Source: Cellulomonas humilata
Lineage (GTDB): Bacteria; Actinomycetota; Actinomycetes; Actinomycetales; Cellulomonadaceae
Direction of reading: 5' to 3'
Length of the DNA: 64,000 nt
NCBI RefSeq assembly: GCF_030814415.1
Contig: NZ_JAUSVB010000001.1
Location: 186,001-250,000 of the forward strand
This document shows positions 28,718 through 37,423 of the stretch, piece by piece. How positions within the stretch are numbered: the first letter of the stretch is position 1; each line of letters starts with the position of its first letter. A program made the position numbers and the translations under genes. Under the pieces are notes generated by a model. It did not search any database. It worked only from the letters and a program-made list of their open reading frames with translations, and was not told the DNA's origin.

Positions 28718-30019
28718 GTGAGCGACGACGCCGACCGCCGGACCGCAGCCGCCGTCGGCCGCGCGGTCCAGTCCCGCATCTACCGCGCGGGGGTGTTCGG
28801 CCGGAGGCCCGTCGTCCCCGTCGAGCCCGAGGCGCTCGAGACCGCGGCACGCGCCCGGATGAGCGACGTCGCCTGGGCGTACGTCGCGGGCGGCGCCGGT
28901 CGGCAGCGCACCGTGCAGGCCAACCGGGACGCGTTCGACCGGCACCGGATCGTCCCGCGCATGCTCGTCGACGTCGAGCAGCGCGACACGTCGGTCGAGC
29001 TGTTCGGTCGCCGGCTGCCCGCCCCGCTCCTGTTCGCGCCCATCGGCGTGCTCGAGCTGGCACACCGCGACGCCGACCACGCCGTCGCCCGCGCGGCGCG
29101 AGCACTGGACCTGCCGATGGTGATCTCGTCGCAGGCCTCCGTCCCGATGGAGGCCGTCGCCCGGACCCTCGGGGACGCGCCGCGCTGGTTCCAGCTCTAC
29201 TGGAGCAAGGACGACGATGTCGTCGACTCCTTCGTGTCGCGCGCGGAGGACATCGGCAGCGACGCGCTCGTCGTCACGCTCGACACGCACGTGCTCGGCT
29301 GGCGGACGCGCGACCTCGACCTCGCCTACCTGCCGTTCGCGCGCGGCGAGGGCATCGCCCAGTACACGAGCGACCCGGCCTTCCGTCGGCTGGTCGAGGC
29401 GCGGGCCGCGACGAGGGCACCCGCCGACGAGCCCGCTCCGCGCCCGACGCCGGCGGCCGTCCGCGCGCTGCACTCGATGGCGTCCCACTACCCCGGCCGG
29501 ACGCGCGACAACCTCCGCTCGCCGCTCCCCCGGGCCGCCGTCGAGACGTTCCTCGACGTGTTCTCCCGGTCGTCGCTCACGTGGGCCGACCTGGCCCGGC
29601 TGCGCGAGCGGACGTCCCTGCCGATCGTGCTCAAGGGCATCCAGCACCCCGGCGACGCCGCGCTCGCGCTCGAGCACGGCGTCGACGGGATCGTCGTGTC
29701 CAACCACGGCGGTCGTCAGGTCGACGGTGCGATCGGCTCGCTCGACGCCCTCCCGACGGTGGTCGAGGTCGTCGGCGGCCGCATCCCGGTGCTGTTCGAC
29801 AGCGGCATCCGCAGCGGCGCCGACGTCGTCACGGCGCTCGCGCTCGGGGCGACTGCTGTGCTCGTCGGCCGGCCGTGGGTCTACGGCCTGGCCCTCGCGG
29901 GCGCGGAGGGTGCTCGCGCCGTGATGCAGCACCTCTGGGCGGAGCTCGACCTGACCATGGCACTGTCCGGCGTGCGGTGCGTCGACGAGATCGGACGGGA
30001 CCTGCTGGCTCCGGCCTGA
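28718..30019 (+). CDS. FMN-dependent alpha-hydroxy-acid oxidizing enzyme (lactate 2-monooxygenase/oxidase type)
   Basis: A 433-residue TIM-barrel flavoprotein. The FMN phosphate site is seen in VLFDSGIRSGADVVTALALGA and VLVGRPWVYGLALAG. The catalytic histidine and its arginine are in IVVSNHGGRQVDGAIGSLDALP, and LPIVLKGIQHPGDA supplies the FMN lysine. FAPIGVLELAHRDAD is closer to the lactate 2-monooxygenase/actinobacterial subgroup than to plain L-lactate dehydrogenase. The GTG start (28718-28720) has CAGACT seven bases before it. Substrate (lactate or another 2-hydroxy acid) is not fixed by sequence. It stands alone between unrelated genes. Confidence 0.85.
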   Translation: MSDDADRRTAAAVGRAVQSRIYRAGVFGRRPVVPVEPEALETAARARMSDVAWAYVAGGAGRQRTVQANRDAFDRHRIVPRMLVDVEQRDTSVELFGRRLPAPLLFAPIGVLELAHRDADHAVARAARALDLPMVISSQASVPMEAVARTLGDAPRWFQLYWSKDDDVVDSFVSRAEDIGSDALVVTLDTHVLGWRTRDLDLAYLPFARGEGIAQYTSDPAFRRLVEARAATRAPADEPAPRPTPAAVRALHSMASHYPGRTRDNLRSPLPRAAVETFLDVFSRSSLTWADLARLRERTSLPIVLKGIQHPGDAALALEHGVDGIVVSNHGGRQVDGAIGSLDALPTVVEVVGGRIPVLFDSGIRSGADVVTALALGATAVLVGRPWVYGLALAGAEGARAVMQHLWAELDLTMALSGVRCVDEIGRDLLAPA

Positions 30020-30026
30020 GCTGTTC

Positions 30027-30055
30027 TTGGCACCACCGTCGCCCGCTGACAGGAT
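30027..30055 (+). promoter_or_regulatory. Possible promoter of the deaminase-like gene
   Basis: TTGGCA (30027-30032) and CAGGAT (30050-30055) are 17 bases apart in the short space after the hydroxy-acid oxidase gene, 43 bases before the GTG start. GAGGAG lies between. Confidence 0.45.
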
Positions 30056-30097
30056 GCGGAGGAACGATCTGGTCACCTCAGCAGAGGAGCAGGTGCC

Positions 30098-31144
30098 GTG
30101 AGCGCTCTGCCGCCCGACGTCCCGCCCGACTCCAGTCTCGCGGGGTACTGGGACAAGCCGGTCAGCAGCCTGGTCGAACCTCCTGCCGTGCCCGTCTCGC
30201 CGGGCGACGCGGAGCGTCACACGATCGCGTCGCTGGTCGTCATGGCCCTGATCGACGGCTACTGGAACGGCAACAAGTCCGGGGCGCTGGGGACCTATCC
30301 GTGGCGGGAGAACCAGAAGGTCGACGAGGGCAGGTATGCCGGTGACAAGTCCGGCGACCGCTACCTCGGCCACAACATCGCCTGCATCGCCGTCGACGAG
30401 AACGGCTCGATCCTCGACTTCGACCTCAACCACAACGAGCTCTTCAACAGCTCCGCGGAACATGCCGAGAGCCGTCTGGTCCGGCGCTTGTTCTCGCTGA
30501 ACCAGACCTACAACAACTGGCAGGTGGTCGACCCGGACGAGGCCGCGCCGGTGCGGTACGGCAGCACGATGAACGGCGTCACCATCTACACGAGCCTGGA
30601 GTCGTGCGCCCAGTGCTCCGGGGTCATGACGCTCGCCGCGTGCCGCCGGGTGGTCTACCTGCAGTCCGACCCGGGCCAGTACCGCGTCGGCACCATCCTC
30701 TACAACCTGTCGAAGCCCGCCCCCGTGGGGCCGGGGCGCGCGGCCGGCTCCCGGCCGCGACCGACGTCGAAGTACTGGGCGCCCGAGCCCGTGGCAGCGG
30801 CGTCCTTCGGTTTCACACCCATGCAGGAGCTCGACCAGGCCTACCGAGAGTTCGCGGCAGAGGTGGGATCCGACCCGTCGCGGTACTTCTTCAAGCCACC
30901 GGGCGGCAGGCCGGAGAAGTCCGCCAGCATCACGTCGTTCCTCTGCACCGACCTGGCCCGGGACATCTACGCGCGCGCTGCGGCTGCCCTGGCGTCGTTC
31001 GTCGTCGCAGCACCCGACCACAAGCCGCGGCGGTCGGATGGAGAGACGGACGGGGTCAAGTCGAACGCCGAGATGCTCGACCACGCGAAGCGGTTCGTGC
31101 GGCACGCCGTGGTCGAGGCACGACGCGGCACGCCGCACCACTGA
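30098..31144 (+). CDS. Zinc-dependent deaminase-like protein of unknown substrate
   Basis: A 348-residue protein I cannot assign to a named enzyme. It carries the cytidine-deaminase-superfamily catalytic pair: HAE (residues 122-124) and CAQC (170-173) in the context TSLESCAQCSGVM. H122, C170 and C173 could bind zinc, with E124 as proton shuttle. The second motif lacks the usual proline (ESC for EPC). The N-terminal part has a distinctive IDGYWNGNKSGALGTYPWREN stretch, and a 150-residue C-terminal tail (from about 195) has no known match for me. It starts at GTG behind GAGGAG. Family members act on nucleosides, nucleotides, tRNA or nucleic acid. Neighbours give no pathway clue. Confidence 0.7.
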   Translation: MSALPPDVPPDSSLAGYWDKPVSSLVEPPAVPVSPGDAERHTIASLVVMALIDGYWNGNKSGALGTYPWRENQKVDEGRYAGDKSGDRYLGHNIACIAVDENGSILDFDLNHNELFNSSAEHAESRLVRRLFSLNQTYNNWQVVDPDEAAPVRYGSTMNGVTIYTSLESCAQCSGVMTLAACRRVVYLQSDPGQYRVGTILYNLSKPAPVGPGRAAGSRPRPTSKYWAPEPVAAASFGFTPMQELDQAYREFAAEVGSDPSRYFFKPPGGRPEKSASITSFLCTDLARDIYARAAAALASFVVAAPDHKPRRSDGETDGVKSNAEMLDHAKRFVRHAVVEARRGTPHH

Positions 31145-31148
31145 CGCG

Positions 31149-32093
31149 TCAGAAGGTCACGCGCTCGAGGTAGTCGAAGCCCTCCTGGGCGGCCACGAAC
31201 GGGTCGAAGGTCGGGTCGCCGAACCGAGGGTCGTGCTCGACGACGTAGTACTTGGTGCTGCCACCCGCGGCACGGAAGATCGAGGGGAAGTCGATGATCC
31301 CGTCGCCGACGATCTCGATCCGACCGGGGAACGCGCCGGCCGCCATGTCCTTCACGTGGAACAGCTTGATCCGGTTGCCGTACCGCTCGATCACGTCGAT
31401 CGGGTTGTCGATGCCGCCGCCGTTGGTCGCCCAGTAGAGGTCGAGCTGGAACACGACGTTCTTCGGCTTCGTGCTCGCCATGAGGATGTCGAACACGGTC
31501 CGGCCGCCGAAGACCGTCTCGAACTCGATGTCGTGGTTGTGCACCATCAGCGTCTGGCCGTGCCGGCGGGCCACGGCGCCGAGCCCGTCGATGTACTCCG
31601 CGTACGCGATCCACTCCGCCTCGGTGGTGTAGACCGGCGGGAAGATCGGGGTCGACCCGGAGCCGAAGTACGTGATCCCCAGCGTCCGGTTGTCCCGCAG
31701 GATCTGGTCGATGTCGGCCGGGTTCTGCGGCGTCCCGACGTCGACGTGGCGCGCGGACGCCTTGAGCCGGTACTTGTCGAGCAGCGCGCGGTACTGCTGC
31801 GCGGTCAGCCCGCTCAGGGTGAACGGCTCGACGTTCCGGTACCCCATCTCCTTGAGGCGGCTGAACACCTCCTCGGTCCGGGCGATGGTGGCGGCGTCCG
31901 TGCCGAACCCGATGTACTCCGCGAAGGTCCACAGCTGCACCGAGATCTTGCTCGTCGGCACCCCTCTGCCCGCGTGGCCCGGAGGCCCCGCGGATGCAGG
32001 GCTGACAGCACCGGTTGCGAGGAAGAGTGCGACCACCGTCGCGACGATGAAGCCACGCAGAGTGCGGGCCCACGATCCGTGCATGGTTTCCAT
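31149..32093 (-). CDS. Secreted sugar phosphate isomerase/epimerase-like TIM-barrel protein
   Basis: A 314-residue protein with a Sec signal (RGFIVATVVALFLATGAVSPASA, cleavage about residue 35) and an AP-endonuclease-2/xylose-isomerase-like barrel (PF01261). ISVQLWTFAEYIG, LKEMGYRNVEPF, MVHNHDIEFE, VVFQLDLYWATNGG, IKLFHVKDM and YYVVEHDP line up with barrel strands and metal ligands of the family. Most members are cytoplasmic; export is the notable feature and suggests processing of an environmental sugar or polyol. The ATG 32091-32093 has GGGAG six bases before it. Its 3' end lies five bases from the end of the convergent deaminase-like gene. Confidence 0.85.
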   Translation of the reverse strand: METMHGSWARTLRGFIVATVVALFLATGAVSPASAGPPGHAGRGVPTSKISVQLWTFAEYIGFGTDAATIARTEEVFSRLKEMGYRNVEPFTLSGLTAQQYRALLDKYRLKASARHVDVGTPQNPADIDQILRDNRTLGITYFGSGSTPIFPPVYTTEAEWIAYAEYIDGLGAVARRHGQTLMVHNHDIEFETVFGGRTVFDILMASTKPKNVVFQLDLYWATNGGGIDNPIDVIERYGNRIKLFHVKDMAAGAFPGRIEIVGDGIIDFPSIFRAAGGSTKYYVVEHDPRFGDPTFDPFVAAQEGFDYLERVTF

Positions 32094-32271
32094 CAGGTGC
32101 TCCCGAGGCGCCACGTCGTCGAACGCTCGCCCGGCCTTCCTTGCCCGTACGGCGTTCGATCCACTAGCACCGTAACCGGCCGTCGCGCCGAGGGGAAAGG
32201 GGCCGCCCGGACGGAAGGGGGTCGGGCCCATTCGGTCGTCGGCCGCCATCGCGCGGAGTGGGTCGCCGGGC

Positions 32272-32540
32272 CTACGTGTCCGACGCTCGGGTCCATCGCC
32301 ACTCCCACACGACGCCGGCCTCGGGGTCCTCCTGGTCGTCGGTGTGCTCGAAGCCGAGGTCGGCGGCTCGAGCAGCGTCACACCGATCGCGAGGGTGCTC
32401 TTCCCGGAACCGCTGGGGACGACGACCGCGGCGATGTAGCGGTCGGCGACGTCGAGTTCGAAGCAGTCCAGCACGATGGTGCGGTGCTGGCCGTCCCCAT
32501 AGGTCTTGGTGAGGTGTGCGGACGGTGCGAGCCCTGCGCG
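32272..32540 (-). pseudogene. Remnant of an ABC transporter ATPase
   Basis: Minus-strand translation of about 32370-32540 reads AHLTKTYGDGQHRTIVLD and then AAVVVPSGSGKSTLAIGV. This is the N-terminal beta strands and Walker A loop of an ABC ATPase of the LolD/MacB kind. The similarity ends soon after the P-loop. A different frame then reads DLGFEHTDDQEDPEAGVVWEW down to a stop at 32272-32274, resembling the C-terminus of an unrelated protein. There is no signature motif, no Walker B and no start codon in a sensible place. I read it as a decayed fragment, possibly a fusion of two remnants. Confidence 0.55.
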
Positions 32541-32779
32541 GCGAAGGAGTCGGAACCGTGGGCCGCTGAGCGTGCGTTGTGTCCACTATCTGAGCGCTTG
32601 TCCGGCTCGCGAGACGACGCCTTCACCCGGTCAGTGGCAGAACCTCGGTCGTTGAACGGTCAAGTATCGGGGTGAGGCTCCCGATGACCATGAGGCCACA
32701 TGTCCATCGGACATTCGGCCCGCACGTCACCCACACCTCACCAGCGCGGTTGTACCGCGCCCAAGGGAGATCACCACCG
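32541..32779 (+). promoter_or_regulatory. Upstream region of the surface protein, with a TGTCC/GGACA palindrome
   Basis: No gene is visible. ATGTCCATCGGACAT (32700-32714) is an ATGTCC-N3-GGACAT palindrome 65 bases before the surface-protein start and may be an operator. TTGAAC (32652-32657) lies upstream, but no convincing -10 box pairs with it. AAGGGAGA (32763-32770) is the likely ribosome-binding site. Confidence 0.4.
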
Positions 32780-35700
32780 ATGACGACGACACCCGTCTGC
32801 ACCGTCGCCACACCCCCCGCTCGACCCCGCTTGTGGAAGATCGCAGCGGCCACCGCACTCCTCCTCGTGACAGCCCCCCTCGCGGGCGCCTTCGCCGCGC
32901 CCGTCGTCGACGGCGGCAGCGCGCCCACCCCCGTCTACGTCGAGCAGGCCGCCCCCGTCGCCGTCGGCTCGAACGTCACGGTCACCGGCGGAACCTCCTA
33001 CGCGGGTCAGTTCGTCGAGTTCTCGGTCGACGCCGGCGACACATCCGACGTCCTGTCCCTCCTCACCAGCTCCTCGCCGGTCGTCGCGGCCGGCGTCGTC
33101 TCGGTCGTCGGCGGCTCGGTCTACCTGGGCAACGGCACGTCCGCGGACCCGGTCGGCTCGGTCGACCCGAGCCTCGACGGGACGTCCGGCCAGCCCCTAC
33201 GCGTCAACTTCACCAGCGCCTTCGACAACGCCGGGTTCGAGAGCTCCGACCTCACCGGCTGGACGGCCATCAACAACCGGATCGACCTCGGCGTCACCTC
33301 GATCGCCGGCTTCGTGGCGGCCGACACGAGCACCTACCCGGGCAACACGCCCAACCAGGACAACAACGCCCCGATGTTCCCGGGCTCCTACACGAGCACG
33401 GTCACGACCAGCGCGAGCGAGGGCTCGTACGCCCTCGAGCTGACCTCGAGCGGCATGACGACCGCCCAGGGCTGCGACGTCGTGCACGGTCCGGGCGTCT
33501 ACACGGCACCGTTCCAGGCCGCCGCCGGCGACAAGATCTACTTCGACTGGCGCGCCTACGCGGGTGACGACAACTACCACGTCTTCGGCTACATCGTGGA
33601 CACCAACGGCGTCCAGACCGAGGTCCTCGACTCCACCGGCCCGGGCACCACGCCGTGGGCCTCGCAGGAGACGGTCATCCCCACGGCGGGCACCTACCGC
33701 TTCGTCTTCGTCGCCGGTACCCACGACGCGACCTGCGGCCTGGCCGCCGGCGCCTCGCTGCAGATCGACAACGTTCGCGTCTACGGCACCAAGGCGACGG
33801 ACGACGTCGCCCAGCAGGTCGCCCGCCTGCTGGCGTACTCGAACACCTCGGACACCCCGCCGGCCAGCCGGACGATCACCATCCTGGCTGACAGCAGCTC
33901 GCAGGGCTCCGGATCCGGCCAGGTCACGGTGAACATCACGCCCGTCGACGACGGCCCCACGCTCGTCGCACCGTCGACGGACACCTTCACCAACTCCGAG
34001 GGCGCGCAGACGTACGCCAACGCCACCGGGACGCTCGCCGCGACGGACCCCGAGGGTGATCCGATCACCTACGGGCTGGACGGGGGCGTCGCCCAGGCCG
34101 CGACCATCGGCGGCGTCAGCTACACGCACGCCCTCGTCGGCACCTACGGCACAGCTCGCGTCGACGACGTGACCGGCCAGTACGTGTTCGTCCCCGACGC
34201 CTCAGCGATCGACGCCCGCCTGGTCGACGACGCCGACTCGTTCACGGTGACCGCGTCGTCGTTGGGCATCACGAGCACCGCGTCGTACACGATCGCGATC
34301 AGCGTGCCGGACACCGCGCCGGGCACGCCGACCGCGCTCGCCGCCACGCCCGGACCCGAGCAGATCGCCCTGACCTGGACGGCTCCGGTCTGGCTCGGCG
34401 GATCGGCGATCGAGGGCTACGTCATCGAATCCTCGACCGACGGCGTCCTGTGGACCACACTCACCGACACGGGCACGGACGCGACGTCCTACACCGCGAC
34501 CGGACTGACCAACGGCGACGCCGTGTCCTTCCGTTTCTCGGCACGCAACGCCACCGGGACGGGCACCGCCTCGACGCCCGTCACGGCCACCCCGGTGGAC
34601 GTCGCCGTGGCGCCGACCGACCTGGTCGCGCTTCCCGGCAACCACCGCGTCGACCTCACCTGGACGGCGCCGACGGACACCGGCGGCACGCCCCTCACGG
34701 GGTACCAGATCGAGTCCTCCACGGACGGCACGACCTGGACGACGGTCGTCGCCGACACCGGTTCGACCGCCACGGCCTTCACGGCGACCGGCCTGGCCAA
34801 CGGCATCCCGGTCTCCTTCCGGGTCAGCGCGTTCAACGCCGTCGGTGCGGGCCCGGCCGGCGTCCCCACGACCGCAACGCCTCGCACCATCCCCGACGCC
34901 CCGGTGAACCTCGCCGCGACGCCGGGCAACGAGGTCGTCACCCTGACCTGGGCGGCCCCTGTCGATGACGGTGGCGCCCCGGTCACCGGCTACCGGGTCG
35001 AGAGCTCGACCGATGCCACCACGTGGACGACGGTCGTCGCCGACACCGCCTCGACCAGCCCGACGTACACGGTGACCTCGCTCGCCAACGGCACCCCGGT
35101 CTCGTTCCGGGTCGCCGCGGTCAACGAGGCGGGCGCCGGCGCGTACAGCACCGTCGAGACGGCCACCCCGCGCACCACCCCGGGTGCACCGACGATCACC
35201 ACGGTCGTGGGCGGCAACCGCACGCTCACGGTGAGCTTCCAGCCCCCCGTCAACGACGGCGGCGCGGACGTCACGACGTACGACTACTCGCTGGACGGTG
35301 GGACCACGTGGACCCGCCGTTCGACCGGTGGCGCCGCGAGCCCGTTGGTCATCGGCGGGCTCGTCAACGGCGTGCCGGTTCAGGTCGTGCTCCGCGCGGT
35401 CAACGAGGCAGGTCACGGACCGGCCAGTGCGTCGGTCAGCGGAACCCCGGTGCTCCAGCCGATCCTCGCGCCGGGGATCCTCTCCCCGGTCAGCCCGGCA
35501 CCCGCTCCGGGCACAAGCGTGCTCGTCGTGGACGGTCAGCTCCGCCCCGTGACGGTCACCACGACCGGTGGGGCGTTCAACCTCGTCGGCAACGGCTTCA
35601 CGATGCAGATGCGTGCCCTGAACGCCGACGGCTCGCTCGTCCCGTTGGATTCTTCGGGCCGGATCGTCGTCGGCCAGAGCGGGCTCATCCAGGCGAGCGG

Positions 35701-36055
35701 GACGGGCTTCAAGCCGGGGAGTGCCATCGACGTGTGGCTCCTGGGCACGGACATCCTGCTCGGTCAGGTGACCGTCGGCGACGACGGCGCGTTCGTGGCA
35801 CGGTTCGACCTCCCGGACGGGCTCGCCGTCGGGGCGCACACGGTGCAGGTCAACGGCGTCTCGGTCGACGGGGAGGTCCGGAGCGTCTCGACGGGCGTCG
35901 TCGTCCTCGCCGATGCCCCGGTGGCCACCTCGGCACCGCTCGCAGCGACGGGCGCCGACCTGGGCTCGACGCTGCTGATGGTCGCCCTCCTGCTCGCAGC
36001 GGGCACCTCAGCCCTCGCCGCCAGCCGGATCCGTCGGCACGGGTCGCAGCACTGA
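32780..36055 (+). CDS. Sortase-type surface protein with jelly-roll, cadherin-like and four fibronectin III domains
   Basis: About 1,091 residues. A basic N-terminus and helix (KIAAATALLLVTAPLAGAFA) form a Sec signal cleaved near residue 40. Residues about 140-335 look like a carbohydrate-binding/choice-of-anchor jelly roll (NAGFESSDLTGWTA ... QIDNVRVYG). About 385-512 is a cadherin/VCBS-like repeat (ATDPEGDPITYGL). Four fibronectin III units follow at about 513-608, 610-703, 705-797 and 799-890, each with a TWTAP/TWAAP-type motif. After a further beta region the C-terminus has LAATG, a hydrophobic helix (LLMVALLLAAGTSALAA) and RIRRHGSQH, a class E sortase sorting signal. Adhesion or glycan contact is inferred. 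A terminator follows. Confidence 0.85.
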   Translation: MTTTPVCTVATPPARPRLWKIAAATALLLVTAPLAGAFAAPVVDGGSAPTPVYVEQAAPVAVGSNVTVTGGTSYAGQFVEFSVDAGDTSDVLSLLTSSSPVVAAGVVSVVGGSVYLGNGTSADPVGSVDPSLDGTSGQPLRVNFTSAFDNAGFESSDLTGWTAINNRIDLGVTSIAGFVAADTSTYPGNTPNQDNNAPMFPGSYTSTVTTSASEGSYALELTSSGMTTAQGCDVVHGPGVYTAPFQAAAGDKIYFDWRAYAGDDNYHVFGYIVDTNGVQTEVLDSTGPGTTPWASQETVIPTAGTYRFVFVAGTHDATCGLAAGASLQIDNVRVYGTKATDDVAQQVARLLAYSNTSDTPPASRTITILADSSSQGSGSGQVTVNITPVDDGPTLVAPSTDTFTNSEGAQTYANATGTLAATDPEGDPITYGLDGGVAQAATIGGVSYTHALVGTYGTARVDDVTGQYVFVPDASAIDARLVDDADSFTVTASSLGITSTASYTIAISVPDTAPGTPTALAATPGPEQIALTWTAPVWLGGSAIEGYVIESSTDGVLWTTLTDTGTDATSYTATGLTNGDAVSFRFSARNATGTGTASTPVTATPVDVAVAPTDLVALPGNHRVDLTWTAPTDTGGTPLTGYQIESSTDGTTWTTVVADTGSTATAFTATGLANGIPVSFRVSAFNAVGAGPAGVPTTATPRTIPDAPVNLAATPGNEVVTLTWAAPVDDGGAPVTGYRVESSTDATTWTTVVADTASTSPTYTVTSLANGTPVSFRVAAVNEAGAGAYSTVETATPRTTPGAPTITTVVGGNRTLTVSFQPPVNDGGADVTTYDYSLDGGTTWTRRSTGGAASPLVIGGLVNGVPVQVVLRAVNEAGHGPASASVSGTPVLQPILAPGILSPVSPAPAPGTSVLVVDGQLRPVTVTTTGGAFNLVGNGFTMQMRALNADGSLVPLDSSGRIVVGQSGLIQASGTGFKPGSAIDVWLLGTDILLGQVTVGDDGAFVARFDLPDGLAVGAHTVQVNGVSVDGEVRSVSTGVVVLADAPVATSAPLAATGADLGSTLLMVALLLAAGTSALAASRIRRHGSQH

Positions 36056-36097
36056 CCCACCGATAGCAGCGCAACCGCAGCGACTGGTTGAACGACC

Positions 36098-36141
36098 AGA
36101 CCCCCCACGCGGAGCCCGAGAGGGTTCGCCGTGGGGGGTCT
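36098..36141 (+). terminator. Terminator after the surface-protein gene
   Basis: AGACCCCCCACG (36098-36109) pairs perfectly with CGTGGGGGGTCT (36130-36141), followed by TTGT. It starts about 40 bases after the stop codon. The rest of the 267-bp gap up to the ychF stop holds nothing I can identify. Confidence 0.8.
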
Positions 36142-36322
36142 TGTCGTGCGAGCGGGTCGCGGCTCGCGCGGGCCGCTCGGTCTCGGCAGCAGGGTCGATC
36201 CGGGAGACCTCGCGGCCGGGGAGCGCGCCGCTGACCACCGGGTGCTGCCCCAGGCATGGTCCTCCGTTCTCCTGCAGACTCCCTGCGGGTTGAGGCCAAG
36301 AAACAGCAATTGACCGGGCCGG

Positions 36323-37396
36323 TTACACGTTGAAGCGGAACTCCACCACGTCGCCGTCGGCCATCACGTAGTCCTTGCCCTCGATGCGGGCCTTGCCCGC
36401 GGCACGGGCGGCCGCGACGGAGCCCGCGGCGACGAGGTCGTCGAACGAGATGACCTCCGCCTTGATGAAGCCCTTCTGGAAGTCGGTGTGGATGACGCCG
36501 GCGGCCTGCGGGGCGGTCCAGCCGCGGTGGATCGTCCAGGCGCGGGACTCCTTGGGGCCGGCCGTCAGGTACGACTGCAGGCCGAGCGTGTGGAAGCCGA
36601 CGCGGGCCAGCTGGTCCAGGCCGGCCTCCTCCTGGCCGTTGTCGGCGAGCATCTCGCGGGCCTCGTCCGGCTCCAGCTCGACCAGCTCGGACTCGAACTT
36701 GGCGTCGAGGAAGATGGCGTCGGCGGGGGCGACCAGCGCGCGGAGCTCGTCCTGCATCGCGGTGTCGGCCAGGCCGGCGTCGTCGGTGTTGAAGACGTAG
36801 ATGAACGGCTTGCTCGTCATGAGCTGCAGCTCGTCGAGGTGCTCGATCTTCTTGCCGCTCTGCGCGAGCGTCTGGCCGGTCTCGAGGATCGCGAACGCCT
36901 CCTGGGCCGCCGCGAGCAGACCGGGGTCGGCCTTCTTCGCGCGCACCTCCTTCTCGAGGCGCGGGATCGCCTTCTCGAGGGTCTGCAGGTCCGCGAGGAT
37001 CAGCTCGGTGGCGATGATCTCGATGTCGTCCTTCGGGTTCACCGCGCCGGAGACGTGCACGACGTCCGGGTCGGCGAACACGCGGGTGACCTGGCAGATC
37101 GCGTCGGCCTCGCGGATGTTGGCGAGGAACTTGTTGCCCAGGCCCTCACCTTCGCTGGCGCCCTTGACGATGCCGGCGATGTCGACGAACGACACGGTCG
37201 CGGGCAGGATCCGCTCGGAGCCGAAGAGCTCCGCGAGCGTCTCGAGCCGAGGGTCGGGCAGCGGGACGACGCCGACGTTGGGCTCGATCGTCGCGAACGG
37301 GTAGTTCGCCGCGAGGACCTGCGCTCGGGTCAGCGCGTTGAAGAGGGTGGACTTGCCGACGTTGGGCAGGCCGACGATGCCGATGGTGAGTGCCAC
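36323..37396 (-). CDS. ychF: Redox-regulated ATPase YchF (Obg-like)
   Basis: A 357-residue P-loop protein of the Obg/OLA1 group, which prefers ATP over GTP and binds ribosomes. G1 is GLPNVGKSTLFNAL, switch/G3 is FVDIAGIVKGASEGEGLGNKF and the NKxD position is replaced by the YchF-type VFNTDD. The C-terminal TGS domain ends VMADGDVVEFRFNV. Length and ends are exactly typical. The GTG start (37394-37396) follows TAGACT by eight bases, so the transcript may be leaderless. Confidence 0.97.
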   Translation of the reverse strand: MALTIGIVGLPNVGKSTLFNALTRAQVLAANYPFATIEPNVGVVPLPDPRLETLAELFGSERILPATVSFVDIAGIVKGASEGEGLGNKFLANIREADAICQVTRVFADPDVVHVSGAVNPKDDIEIIATELILADLQTLEKAIPRLEKEVRAKKADPGLLAAAQEAFAILETGQTLAQSGKKIEHLDELQLMTSKPFIYVFNTDDAGLADTAMQDELRALVAPADAIFLDAKFESELVELEPDEAREMLADNGQEEAGLDQLARVGFHTLGLQSYLTAGPKESRAWTIHRGWTAPQAAGVIHTDFQKGFIKAEVISFDDLVAAGSVAAARAAGKARIEGKDYVMADGDVVEFRFNV

Positions 37397-37404
37397 GGCG
37401 GGAA

Positions 37405-37410
37405 AGTCTA
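37405..37410 (-). promoter_or_regulatory. -10 element of ychF, leaderless type
   Basis: TAGACT on the minus strand, eight bases before the GTG start; no Shine-Dalgarno sequence in between. Confidence 0.45.
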
Positions 37411-37423
37411 CGGGGGCCTTCCG

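Noticed and set aside
30098..31144. Deaminase as part of a known anti-phage operon
   Set aside because: No nuclease, kinase, sensor or other defence gene lies beside it; the flanking genes are metabolic, so only the protein itself is flagged.
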